NCBI RefSeq assembly: GCF_040412425.1
Contig: NC_089781.1
Span: 52,602,227 to 52,666,226, forward strand
DNA length: 64,000 bases
Source of the DNA: Macrobrachium rosenbergii
Lineage: Eukaryota > Arthropoda > Malacostraca > Decapoda > Palaemonidae
Reading direction: 5' to 3'
Position 1 is the first letter of the stretch, and each line of letters starts with the position of its first letter. The position numbers and the translations under genes were made by a program. Below the pieces are notes generated by a model. That model saw only the letters and a list, made by a program, of their open reading frames with translations, did not search any database and had not been told where the DNA came from. Below, in pieces: positions 33,476 to 43,895 of this stretch.

Positions 33476-34117
33476 TTCCTTCGTGACCCCAGCAACAAGA
33501 CTGAACTGTTTCACTTCCTGGCCAAAAAGATGTGTGAAGCAGAAACGACAAGCACAGTCATTGTCACAAAAGGAGAGGATGCCATTAGCAACACAGTGAA
33601 GTATCTGGATGCTGTGTCCCCATGTTGTCACGAAGAAGCTGACAGTCGAATATTTGTTCACGCTAGGGATGCAATGACTGATGGGAACAAGTCTATAATC
33701 ATCAAGGCTAATGACACAGATGTGCTAGTCATAGCAATATCTGTACTGCCATCCTTCCAGAAACTAGGTCTTCAGGAAATGTGGATTGCCTTTGGCCAAG
33801 GAGCCCATGTGCGATGGATTCCAGTCCATGAGGTAGTTTCTGCAGTTGGGCTTGAGAAAGCTAGAGGGATCCCCTACTTTCATGCATTCACTGGATGTGA
33901 CATTGTGTCTGCCTTCCGTGGGAAAGCAAAGAAATCTGCATGGCAGACTTAGAATGTATTTGATGATATTACTGAAACATTCATCAGTCTCAGGCAGCAC
34001 CCAACATTGATTCGTGATCCTGACATGCAGAGGCTGGAAAGATTCGTTGTCCTCATGTACAACAGATCAAGCGCAGCCACTGGTGTGGACGAAACAAGAA
34101 TAGATCTGTTTGCCAGT
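33476..34117 (+). pseudogene. Academ-like transposon 2, rest of XPG-like nuclease
   Basis: The open frame 33530-33952 contains CCHEEADSRIFVHA (33623-33664) and IKANDTDVLVIAISVL (33702-33749), the internal acids of the FEN/XPG fold. It ends with GIPYFHAFTGCDIVSAFRGK (about 33868-33927), which resembles the helix-hairpin-helix entry of FEN1. After a stop at 33950 the frame continues to RSSAATGVDETRIDLFA and is then cut off by A4. Confidence 0.72.
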
Positions 34118-34920
34118 CATGCCCCTCAGTATAACATTTATAAAGCAGATTGGGAGCAATATGAATACCACAATAGGAATATTCTACCATTTGAATATTT
34201 AAAAGACCATAATGAAACTAAGAAATTTCTTGTTGATTTCATTAAAAATGCTGCTAATCAAGCAATACCAAAATCGAAATCTCATCCAATAAAACACAAA
34301 TTCCCACGGTGATTTGAAAAACTAACAGAATTAATAAAAATAAAACACCAATTTGGAAGACGATTAGATCATTTGAATAGAAAGTTCAGTGAAATAAACA
34401 AAACATTACCGATATTAGAAGAAAATTTACAAAACCTAACCATATTATTATTAAAAATTTATACATTAAAACCTCTGTATAACAAAATATCTGCAGAATT
34501 TAAAAGAGAAGTCATTCAAGGAAGAATCGTTTCATGGAAGAAATATGTATCTGATCTCTCTAATAATTCTCCCATACAAAAAATCTGGGAAAAATTCAGG
34601 AAGATAAATGGTACCCATGTTAAACCACCTAGACATGTCATATCAAAAGATAGGAAAAGAATACTTGATCCTAAAGAAACGAGTAATGTAATAGGAGAAA
34701 ATTTAGCAAAAGTAAATAGTGACAAAAATTTAGGTGAGCATTTCTGCACAAGGAAAAATAGTATAAAATTAATAACAATAAATTTTGAAAGAATAGAAGA
34801 TATATATTATAATAGAAAATTTAATATGAAAGAGTTGGAATTTGCTCTGTTGAACAGGAATAAAACTGCCCCTGGAGGTGACAATATTTGTTATGAAATG
34901 ATCTGCCACTTAGCAACTCT
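34118..34920 (+). pseudogene. Family A fragment A4: endonuclease end, linker and start of RT
   Basis: It starts in the YNIYKADWEQYEYHNRNI segment and runs with one stop (34312) into a 233-residue frame (34373 on). That frame covers the linker (KIWEKFRKINGTHVKPPRH) and RT start (NRNKTAPGGDNICYEMICHLATL). It stops at 34920, where the A5 5' end begins. Residues after that in the same frame are not part of it. Confidence 0.85.
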
Positions 34921-35008
34921 GGCCCCCTCAACTTGGGATGACCTTGAAATGGTGAGGGGGCTCTTGAACCTAAGGAACCTGTTCCCGGGTTTAAGTCCAA
35001 GAGTCCCA
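34921..35008 (+). ncRNA. Candidate HDV-like self-cleaving ribozyme at the 5' end of A5
   Basis: Manual folding gives the nested double-pseudoknot order. P1 is 34921-34927 with 34956-34962, seven pairs, the first a G-U wobble as in HDV. P2 is UGGGA 34934-34938 with UCCCA 35004-35008. P3 is ACC 34941-34943 with GGU 34951-34953 and a 7-nt loop. P4 is CUUGAACC 34963-34970 with GGUUUAAG 34988-34995. The joining strand holds CCAA (C-N-R-A, 34997-35000). HDV-like ribozymes are known at 5' ends of non-LTR elements. The P1.1 contact is not evident and no folding program was run. Confidence 0.5.
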
Positions 35009-35560
35009 TATGGCATTATATATTTGTTTGGATTAAATTATGTGGAATTTTCCATTGTTACTAAAATTTATTAGACCTGATAAACAGGAAAAGATATCAT
35101 AGCTGGGAATGGGTTTATATCCGATGCTTGATAGTGAAAACTGTGGTAGGACCATCAACTGCCCGATAATGTTCAGACCTGAGAGTTATCAGATTGATAG
35201 CTCAAAGACGGAACTATTCTTTAGGGCTAGACCATGGATTCCAGGGGGGTCTGGTTGTAGGGATAGGACTCTCGGCATTCTATCCGGTTTGCCCATGATA
35301 TGATTAGGGTGGGGATGATTGTATTCTTGAAATACTCTCAGTCCTAGCAAGCGGGTTTGGCTTACACTTGGGCCACTCTAATCATGTGCCATCCCCAATG
35401 GGGTAGGGTATGGACGCGGACATTTGGGAGGCGGTTCTCACTTGTGCCATTGGTGGAAGGATAAACCCCATGAAAGGCTGATGATATCTTTTTAAGGTTT
35501 TCAGTTTTATTTACTTATTTTTTTTTGTATTTTACTTCAATCTTAATGCAAAGTTGTGTT
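35009..35560 (+). promoter_or_regulatory. Family A 5' leader, A5
   Basis: Noncoding, nearly the same as 48945-49332 in A8. It has the hairpin CCCC-AAT-GGGG at 35393-35403 and the word CACTTGTGCCATTGGTGG (about 35436-35453), both with counterparts in family B. The short frames in it are not shared between copies. An internal promoter is expected here from knowledge of non-LTR elements, but no core element is certain. Confidence 0.6.
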
Positions 35561-37310
35561 AACTATTTAAGTACCCGTGGACCCTTTGATGGTAGCGACT
35601 CAGCACAGTTGACAACTGCAGGAACCTCCTCTGACCTCTCTTTGGAAAAATCAGAAAAAAATACGAACGTAATTAAACTGGAGCCCTATGCTCCAATGAA
35701 AAACAAACCAAAAAAAAAACAAAATATCTTGACCCAACCTTGACTCACTTCGACTCCCTCTTTGGGAGTGGAAGTTGGTCAAGATTCCTGACCTTAGAAA
35801 TGGAGAAAAAAATATCAGCATTGAAATTAGAAAACTTCCTCTTGAATCGACATTCAACTACTGAAATGTCATTCAGACAAGTAAAAGAACAGATGTGGTT
35901 GATAGAAACCACAACAAGAAATCAGTGAGAAAATTACTTAAATATAAAAAATATTGACAATGTAACAGTATATATAAAAAAACATGACAATATGAACAGT
36001 GTACAGGGTACCATAGTACTCCCAGATAATGATGAACCAATAGAAAAGAAAATATTGCTAGATTCCCTGAAAAAAAAGCAACAACAATGTACAAGATTGC
36101 AAAATATACAACATGGCCAGTAGACGGAGAATAGCAAAGATAAAATTTGAAGGCCATGAATTACCCTTAAAAATAAAAATCGTGGGCCGAAGCAGACAAC
36201 TGAGACCATATGTTCCAAAACCACTACAGTGCCAAAACTGTAGTATGTATGGGCATACAAGGAAAAGTTGCCGTAATACATCTGTATGTGCATACTGTGG
36301 ATCTGACAAACATGCCACACAGTAGAGGTGTGGTGAACCAAAATGTGTGAACTGTGGACAGAATCACCATGCAAGATCTAAGGAGTGTATGTATTATATA
36401 TACAATACAGAATTAAAATTACTTCAGGAAAGGACAGGAATGCCTATAAAAGAGGCCAAATTAGAATTAAAAGTTAGAGGAATGCATGATCCCGCTAAGA
36501 AACGAACTTTTTGCACAGTAATAAGATCAAACAATGAAATAAAAATAGAAATAAATAAGTGTAACAAAACCCTGATAGATCAATCTCAAAGAAAAATAAC
36601 CACTTTGCAAGGAGAAACTAATATAGCAAAGGACCAAGAAATGTATACAAATCTTTGCTCAAATTCATTTGAGATATTAAGAGAAATGGAATCACTAGAA
36701 GACAATACAAGCAACACAGAAATATTAGAAGATAGTTATGAAGAATTAGAAACTAAAGAAAAAAAAGAGGCCTTTAGAGAGAACTCCACCCAAGACCAAC
36801 AAAAAACCAACTATTATTAGAGATGCATCCATTAAAATAAAGGTGGGAGACCTCAAGAAAGAACATAACCAAAAAATAAGAATATACCTTTGTCTCCTAA
36901 AATAATAATAAAACCAATGGAAACAGATACCCAGAACATCAGAGAAATAGTAGAGGAACAAACCATTGACAAGAATGATTATGTGATGGGAGAAGAGATT
37001 ACTCCATCACCAACAATATATACAGCAAGAGTAAATGAAAAAAACGACACACGAAAACACATGTGGATGTAATGAATGTTTCACTGAACTGTGCAACAAA
37101 AATGAAAGCATAACAAAGGACAGTTTAACAAACACTATACGAAATTTTATAAGATACAGAAATAAAGAAACTGCTAGTTTAGACACTCGAGAAAAGGGCT
37201 GTATGTGCATTGGACACATAATGTCTTATAAAGAAAAACAAATAAATATTGTAAATAGGATTTTAGAAAAAATACAAATTGATGATCCACAAAAAGAAAA
37301 TAACACTTGA
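35561..37310 (+). pseudogene. Family A ORF1, A5 (most complete copy), broken
   Basis: The N-terminus has STRGPFDGSDSAQ (near 35570), then SLFGSGSWSRFLTLE and a VQGTIVLP segment. Zinc knuckles follow: CQNCSMYGHTRKSC (36234-36275), CAYCGSDKH...C with a stop inside (36292-36336) and CVNCGQNHHARSKEC (36343-36387). An acidic tail runs to 36820. The C-terminal module at 36970-37310 has CGCNECFTELC, then NTIRNFIRYRNKET and GCMCIGH. Four frame changes or stops are needed. The Cys module after the tail recurs in A2, A8 and A9. Confidence 0.82.
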
Positions 37311-37346
37311 ACACACTAACGTTATACTTTCAATAATTATATTATA

Positions 37347-38249
37347 TAATGGAACATAAATGGTCTACAGACCAGATTACACTTGGGAGAAATACAACGA
37401 TTACTAAGAGAATATGAGCCAATGATACTATGTTTACAACATGTCAACAAAACAGTATCAACTATAGGTAAATATACCTTAGTATCTATATCTACAGAAG
37501 AAGAAGGAAATTTAGGTACTGCTATATATGTACATAGCAAAATATGTTATGACAGAGTACCTGTAAATTTTACTGACTTGCAAATATCAAGTATTAAAAT
37601 ACGAATAAAAAACGATAATTACATAATTTATAACTTATATAACCAACCTAATAAAAATTACAACATTGATAAACTTAGAGATTTACTTAACAATACCAAG
37701 GAACCTACATTAATAGTAGGTGATTTTAATGCTCACAACCCAACATGGGACTGTCATTGTACAATCTCTGATAGAACAGGTAGTAAAATAGAAGAGTTCA
37801 TGGATTCAAACAACATGTACTGTATAAATAATGATGAAATTAGCACATATTTTTCAAAAGCACATGGAACATTTTCCTCAGTAGACTTAACTTTATGTAC
37901 AACAAGTATAGTTGACAGATTGGATTGGAACACAGTTGATGACTTGCACACCAGTGATCATTTCCCAATATTAATTTCCTTATTACAAAATAATCCTGCA
38001 AAACTTGTCCCTCTCTATATCATTTATAAAGCAGATTGGGAGCGATATGAAATGCACACTAGAAATATCCCACCATTTGAATATTTAAAAGACCATAATG
38101 AAACTAATAAATTTCTTGTTGATTTCATTAAAAATGCTGCTGATAAAGCAATACCAAAGTCAAAACCCCATCCAACAAAACACAAAGTTTCCTGGTGGTC
38201 TGATGAGTTAACAGAATTAATAAATATAAAACACTCAATAGGGAGATGA
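37347..38249 (+). pseudogene. Family A ORF2 endonuclease, A5, longest intact domain of the family
   Basis: WNINGLQTRLHLGE starts at about 37352. The open frame 37383-38249 (288 residues) covers the whole domain. LCLQHVNKT (near 37428) has His where APE endonucleases have the catalytic Glu of LQE. LIVGDFNAHNPTWD (about 37712-37750) and SSVDLTL are intact, and LHTSDHFPILISLL (near 37945) holds the catalytic His. It is the only break-free copy of this domain. A stop lies just before the first Trp. Confidence 0.85.
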
Positions 38250-39332
38250 TTAGATAATTTGAATGGAAAGTTCAATAAAATTAATAAAAAATTACCGATA
38301 TTAGAAAGAACTTTACAAAAACTGACTATATTATTACTAGAAATTGATACATGAAAACCTGTATACAACAAAATATCTGCAAAATTTAAAAAAGAAGTAA
38401 TTCAAGGAAGAATCATTTCATGGAGGAAATACTGATCAAATCTCTCTAATAATACTCCCATACAAAAAATATGGGAAAAATTTAGGAAAATAAATGGTAA
38501 CCATGTTAAACCACCTAGACATGCCATATTAAAAGATGGGAAAAGAACACTTGATCCAAAAGAAATAAGTAATATAATGGGAGAAAATTTAGCAAATGTA
38601 AGTAGTGATAAGAATTTAGATGAACACTTCCATAAAAAAAAAAAAATAAAATAGAATTAATAATAAATCTTGAAACATAGAAGATATATATTATAATGGA
38701 AAATTTAGTATGTCAGAGTTGGAATATGCTCTCTGGAACAGCAATAAATCTGCTCCTGGAGGTGATTATATTTGTTTTGAGATGATCTGCCACTTAGCAC
38801 CTTTGGCAAAGTCATACTTATTAGAGTTTTGTAATCATTTATGGCTTCGAAATTTATTTCCAGATGAATGGCGTAAAGCTATAATAATTCCTATCCCAAA
38901 CCTGGAAAAGATCCCAGTAATGTAAATAATTACAGACAAATTTCTTTAACAAGCTGCTTATGCAAATTGTTAGAGAAAATGGTAAATGCTCGACTAACAT
39001 GGCACATTCGAGAAAATAAAATTTTGACTCCCACTCAGTTTGGGTCACAGTGGACATCTACCTAGGTTTATACAGAACTTTTTGACAAATCGCAATTTTC
39101 AGGTGAGAATTGAGGATGATCTGTCTAGAACATTTCCCCTTGAAAATGGTGTTCCACAGGGAAGCGTCCTTAGTGGCACACTGTTTACTTTAGCAATTAA
39201 TGATATCAGTAAAAATCTACCTATTGGCATTAAAAGTAACCTATACATGGGTGATTTTGCCATATATTATTCAGCATCCCGAATAAAACATGCAGAACGA
39301 ATCATTAATAAAAGCATTGTAAAAATAGATGC
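38250..39332 (+). pseudogene. Family A ORF2 linker and reverse transcriptase, A5, deleted
   Basis: The linker has frameshifts at 38248, 38355 and 38430. Palm sequence is read from NSNKSAPGGDYICFEMICH (near 38740) to LFPDEWRKAIIIPIP. About 165 bp are missing after the TPTQFGSQ segment (39052), which removes motif A. In 39040-39378 the frame gives LENGVPQGSVLSGTLF, and motif C reads LYMGDFAIYY, so one catalytic Asp is Gly. It ends at about 39332. Confidence 0.82.
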
Positions 39333-40150
39333 TCTTTCATTCTTTTGGAAGAGAGGAAATAACTTGTGCATAAAATAATGTACAAATAAGTTACATAAAC
39401 ATTAATATTAAATAATTTGGTTTATGTAAAATTAAATATCAAAGTATCTTAATTAAAGAACTATATCAATAACATAGGTGTGTGTGTTTTAATTTAAGTA
39501 TTTCATTGATTTAATATTAAGTATTGTAAGTATTATATTAATTGCAATAGATGATATTGCAATCCTCTAAGGGGAATATGTTGGAAAATTCTTTCAGGAT
39601 GATGGAATTTTATAATGAATAGTGAGCATTCCTAATAAATAAAAATTTAGTTCCTCTTAAAGGTAATGATGTTGCTAAAAACGCACCCTTGAGTTTCGTT
39701 CATGACTGAAGTATTAAATGTGTAAACGAAACCGTTAGTAATTTAATAAATATAATGGCGTCTTTGGCTTTAATATCCATTAATCGAACTAGTTATAATT
39801 AGGATTAATTTAAAGTAAAATAACTTTGAGTGAATCAAATGAAATAATGAAGTAATTAAATAATTAAACCAGCATAAATATTGTTGGAACCTTCCCTTGT
39901 GGGTTAGCTCGAGCGGAAAAGAATAGCTAGTGGTAGTTAAGTAGCAACCACCGTTAAGTGAAGAAGTTACTCCAAAACGTTAGAAAAGGACGTTAAAATT
40001 CTACGAAGACACCTGTAGAACAACGAAACAGTGTGGCTAAGTAGCAATATACTTTTTGTGAGAGTTAGGAGGGTGTAAGCTAATCACATTGTTGCTTTAC
40101 CTAGTTGATTGCAGGTGTGTTAAGTAGATAAAATGTATTGTAAATATTTT
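39333..40150. other. AT-rich DNA without a supported gene
   Basis: It lies between the broken A5 and the gag fragment. It contains several AATAAA-like words (near 39635 and 39746) and two TGTTGGAA starts (39579, 39888). It might include LTR or leader DNA of the neighbouring Ty3/gypsy fragment, but I see no second LTR copy to prove it. Confidence 0.4.
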
Positions 40151-40918
40151 TAATATTCCGTTTTTTGGATGGGTGAAAGAGCAGGGGGGTTGCCAGTTCC
40201 GGGCGTCCTTGCCATACCGCTGGTGGTAGCAGCAAGGCCCCAGTGGATGTTTCTTGTGGTGGTATGCTGGCCGCCTCCTGGTGACAGCGCTTATCTCCTC
40301 CTTCACGTTATCCTCCGGCTGGAGGGAGCTGATGGGGTGTGCAGGCATGGATGCCCGCTTCGCTGCCCTTGTGGAGTCCGTCAACCGCTGCACCGTCCTG
40401 ATCAGGTCCTCGAGCGGCATTGTGTAAGGCTCGAAGATCTGGGTTCTGACCTCTGGGAGGAGCTGACGGAGGAAGATCTCCCTTGATAGGCTAATCTCCG
40501 ACTACCTGCCGCTGCTGTCCATCTCAGGAAGGGTGAGGAGGTCCTGGATCACGCCCCAAGTTTCCAGGAGGTTCTGGTCATGCCAAGGGTTGTTGACGAG
40601 GCCAAGGGCATGGGCGGCCCTCTTGGAGACTGGCAGGGAGCAGGTCTCAACGAGAGAGGCTTTTAGATGCTGATAGGTGATGGGGCGTGCAGCAGACACC
40701 CACGGGACGAGCTTCCTGTAGATCTCCTCCAGGAGGGCGTTGATCACGGCGTCTGCTTGCAACACCCTGTCGGTAAGTCCCGCCAGCCTGAACTGCCCCT
40801 TGACCCTGTAGAGCCATGATGATGGGTTGCTGTGAGTGAAGGGTGGCAGCTTTATGGCGAGGGCGGACTTAGTCTGTTCCGCCAGGGTGGGCAGTGCGTG
40901 GGGAGCAGGTAGCGGCAT
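40151..40918 (-). pseudogene. Ty3/gypsy-type gag fragment
   Basis: On the minus strand from 40918 it reads IKLPPFTHSNPSSWLYRVKG, QFRLAGLTD, then capsid-like helices, HALGLVNNPWHDQNLLE, a TAG stop at 40502-40504, and in the same frame REIFLRQLLPEVRTQIFEPY and CCYHQRYGKDARNWQPPCSF. The order LPPF...W...QF, then the FLRQLLP helix and C-terminal YHxxYG..A, is that of arthropod Ty3/gypsy gag proteins. Trp replaces an expected Cys in the last motif. Protease, RT and integrase are missing. Confidence 0.78.
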
Positions 40919-41236
40919 GGAGAACCGGTTAACTGTATGTGGGAGGGAATGTCCGCGTCCATACTCACTATTGCCCTCTTACTTGGAGTGGGTTACCTGT
41001 GTCAATACGCACTTGGGAAAGCGCGCCGTGTGGGTCCACTAGTGATGATGGTGATCTGCCGATGATAGTCAGCACGCCCAAACACTTTGTTAAAAGTGCT
41101 GTATTTAGGCCGTTAGGGACGTGGGGTAGTTCATGGAGCCAAGACTAGGTCGCCGTATGAGTCTGCTAATGGCTCTGGGAACCACTCCCGGGGGTCACCA
41201 CTATAAGAGGTGCAAAATAATGAGCAGGAGAACGAG
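40919..41236 (-). promoter_or_regulatory. Leader of the gag fragment with candidate primer-binding site
   Basis: On the minus strand, TGGTGACCCCCGGGAGTGG (complement of 41182-41200) sits about 280 bases before the gag Met, as expected for a tRNA primer-binding site starting TGG right after an LTR. Only about 35 bases of possible LTR remain before family B sequence begins at 41237. Confidence 0.45.
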
Positions 41237-41440
41237 TACTTATTTTTTGTTGGTTCTATCTAATATAATTCTTCATCTTTTACGTTCATATTTTAACACT
41301 GAATTTTACTAGTATGTCATCATTCACCTATTCATTATCAATCATATCATTAATTTATTTCACCTTCAGTACAGCGCTGAATAATCCTAATGGGTTCCGG
41401 CTCTCGGTCTTCAAGACCTAAATTTTATAATCAGTCAGTC
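41237..41440 (+). mobile_element. Family B 3'-end stub B3
   Basis: About 204 bp matching the last part of the family B 3' region, with the hairpin GGTCTTCAAGACC (41406-41418) and a CAGTCAGTCAA tail. It is a 5'-truncated, non-autonomous insertion next to family A RNase H sequence. Confidence 0.8.
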
Positions 41441-42935
41441 AATATAATCCGAAAAGGTCCACATTACACAATATACAATGAGGGATCTAAATCACAATAC
41501 GGAGTTGGATAGATATGTTGCAGTGTCCCCAGACAAAAGGTATCAGTTCTCTCTACCAGATAATGCCTTAGCATTTACAGCTGAGTTATGTGCAGGAGCA
41601 TCATGAGTTATCTGAAAGAATCTGGTTATTGTAATGAAATATGATCTTACTATTTTTAATAAAGACTTTAGTCATATTTATTTTATATACTAAGTATATA
41701 TTTTGAATATAAAAGTTTAATATATATTTATTTTTTGCTGGTTCTATCCAATATCGTTCTTCATTTTTTACGTTCATATTTTAACACTGAATTTTAATAG
41801 TATGCCATCATTCACATATTCATTATCAATCATATCATTAACTTATATATTTCGCCTTCATTATGGCGCTGAGTAATCCTGATGGGTTCCGGCGCTTGGT
41901 CTTCAAGACCTAAATTTCATAATCAATCAGTCAGCCATAAAAATAATTAAAGAAGCCTCATGTAATAATTTTGTGATTTATAGCGACTACAGAAGCGCTA
42001 CAGAAGCCATTCAAAACTATAATAAAAAAAGTAACATTGTACAACAAATTAAGTTTTCATTCCATAAATTGTATAATAACGGAAAAATATTGGAATATGT
42101 TGGATCCCTTCCCATTTAGGGATTAAAGGACATGTAGAGGCTGATAAAGCAGGTAAAGGAGCAGTCCATATGACAAGAGGAAATGTAGACATCCCTATTA
42201 GTGACTATATAAGTAAATGGCAAAATATATGGAATGGAGAACCTGAAAATAATAAATTAAAAGAGACAAAATCCAGTGTTAGAAAATGGAGTTCATCATA
42301 TCAGAGAGAGAGAGACATACACTCACACAAGTGATTCTGACACGTCTTCGAATAGGCCGTACTTGTTTGACACATGGTCACTTAATGAACAGTCCATGTG
42401 GGCCTCCCCCTAAGTGTTGATAACAGCCAAACATGTATTGTGTGAATGTCCAAAATATAACCTCCAACGATTATCAAATTTTGGAAATGATCAATGAAGG
42501 AAATTTTGTCGGATCTCCTACATTTTCAGTAATACCAATTTTAGTGTTCATGAGGAGCTGTGATTTAATTGATAAAATATAAAAAGTAAATAATAGAAAT
42601 ACGAAGACCCCTAGGGGTCTAATGAAGTTTAAAACAACTAAATTTTAATAAATATATTTAAAATTTTAATATAACTTTTCAGTGAGTATATATGGAAACG
42701 TGAGTATAAATGTATTTTTTGCGTGAGTGTGTTCCAGTATGAGAGCGTGTGCCTTTGTGCAGTTTTTAATTTCATTTTCACTCAGTCATCACCATACCGA
42801 ATGACCTGTTTGGCCCCAGTGCTTGGCTTCTAGCCTAGACTTGTCATTTCATCCAAATCCATCGGTCCAGCCTTGTGAGAGCTGATAGTCAGCTCAGTGG
42901 TCTGGTTCAACTGTTTTAATAATAATAATAATATA
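41441..42935 (+). mobile_element. Family A copy A6: RNase H to 3' end, interrupted by B4
   Basis: It begins at the IRKGPHYTIYNEGSKSQYG segment (TDGS of the family changed to NEGS) and continues to AELC. It is then interrupted by B4 (41604-41930) and resumes with the AIKIIKEASCNNFVIYSDYRS segment. The fourth acid (..AEKAG.. region near 42135) is altered. The C-terminal motif VLITAKHVLCECPKY is near 42415-42460 in mixed frames. The 3' region includes the hairpin GGCT-TCT-AGCC (42835-42845), and a short TAA tail ends at 42935. Confidence 0.8.
41604..41930 (+). mobile_element. Family B 3'-end stub B4 inserted in A6 RNase H
   Basis: About 327 bp of the family B 3' end, with the hairpin GGTCTTCAAGACC at 41898-41910. 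The left flank ends ...GCATCA and the right flank begins TCAGCC; uninterrupted copies read GCATCAGCC, so a TCA duplication (at least 3 bp, ambiguous with the tail) marks the insertion. Confidence 0.87.
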
Positions 42936-43895
42936 AACAATTATCCACCTTTCCCACTTAGAGCTAGAGATTGTATGAGCCGCTGAATATAAATATACAA
43001 TTACCTTTAAATGTATAAATACTCCTCCTTGGTCAGCGAATAAAATGAGAATTTGCACACACTTAAAATATTTATCAAAAAGTCATTCATATACCCCAAA
43101 ACACCGTAAACAACATATAATCCGAAAAGTTCCACATTACACAATATACACCGATGGATCTAAGTCACAGTACGGATTGGGATATGCTGCAGTATCCCCA
43201 GACAAAACATATCAGTTCTCTCTACCAGATAATGCCACAGTATTTAAAGTTGAGTTATGTGCAATAGCATCAGCAATACTGTAGAAATAATTAAAGAAGT
43301 CTCATTTGATAATTTTGTGATTTATAGCAACTCCAGAAGCGCTATAGAAGTCATTCCAAATTACAGTCCAAAATATAATATTGTCCAACAGATTAAGTTT
43401 TCACTCCATAAGTTTTGTAATAATGGAAAAAATATTGAAATATGTTGGATCACTGTAAACATCCCTATTATTGACTATATAAATGGGAACAATCATCGCA
43501 AATAAATGGCAAAATATATACTGATCCCGAGTGCTCAGAGTGCAAGGTGATAATAACGGTCAGACATGTGTTGCGTGAGTGTCCAAAGTATGATCAACAG
43601 CGACTGTTAACTTTTGGAAATAAATCAATGTAGGAAATTTTGTCAGAATCTTCTGCATTTTCAGTCGTTCTGATTTTGATATTCATGAATACATGTAATT
43701 TAGTTGATAAAATATAATTATAGGTGAATGATGAAAATACGAAAACCCCTGCGTCATTTATGAATTTTAAAAATAAAATTTTAAAACATTACTTAACTTA
43801 TTCCGATTTTTTTATGTATGTATGGATGTGTGAGTAAATGTATTTATTGTGTGCATGGGTTCCATTGTGGATGTGTGTGCCTTACTTGTTAGCTG
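42936..43895 (+). mobile_element. Family A copy A7, 5'-truncated, with internal deletion
   Basis: It starts in the 'NNHPPPFPIRARRL' region right after the A6 tail. RNase H is readable as IYTDGSKSQYGLGYAAVS (near 43148) and VIYSNSRSAIE (Asp changed to Asn). At about 43515 it jumps to the C-terminal CSECKVIITVRHVLRECPKY segment, losing some 230 bp with the last catalytic Asp. The 3' untranslated region fades near 43895. Confidence 0.8.

Larger units (their letters stand above)
29143..34117 (+). mobile_element. Academ-like DNA transposon 2, right end lost
   Basis: It starts with TAGTGGGGCAGATAAG inside the family C endonuclease, at the same first bases (TAGTG) as transposon 1. It encodes a homologous but clearly different protein, with N-terminal Cys motifs, core, and FEN1/XPG-like nuclease. 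It stops abruptly at about 34117, where family A sequence (A4) begins, so the C-terminus and right terminal repeat are missing. Confidence 0.75.
34921..39332 (+). mobile_element. Family A copy A5, intact 5' end, 3' end lost
   Basis: It is the only A copy with what appears to be the true 5' terminus. It continues through a long leader, ORF1, endonuclease and a deleted reverse transcriptase to about 39332, where unrelated sequence starts. It seems to have inserted into A4. RNase H of this copy may be the A6 block at 41441, separated by later insertions and a deletion; that link is not proven. Confidence 0.85.

Noticed and set aside
35934..36374. Minus-strand 146-residue hydrophobic frame
   Set aside because: It is the complement of the zinc-knuckle ORF1 of A5; the plus strand carries three recognisable knuckles.
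40169..40486. Plus-strand 105-residue frame
   Set aside because: Shadow of the minus-strand Ty3/gypsy gag, which has recognisable gag motifs.
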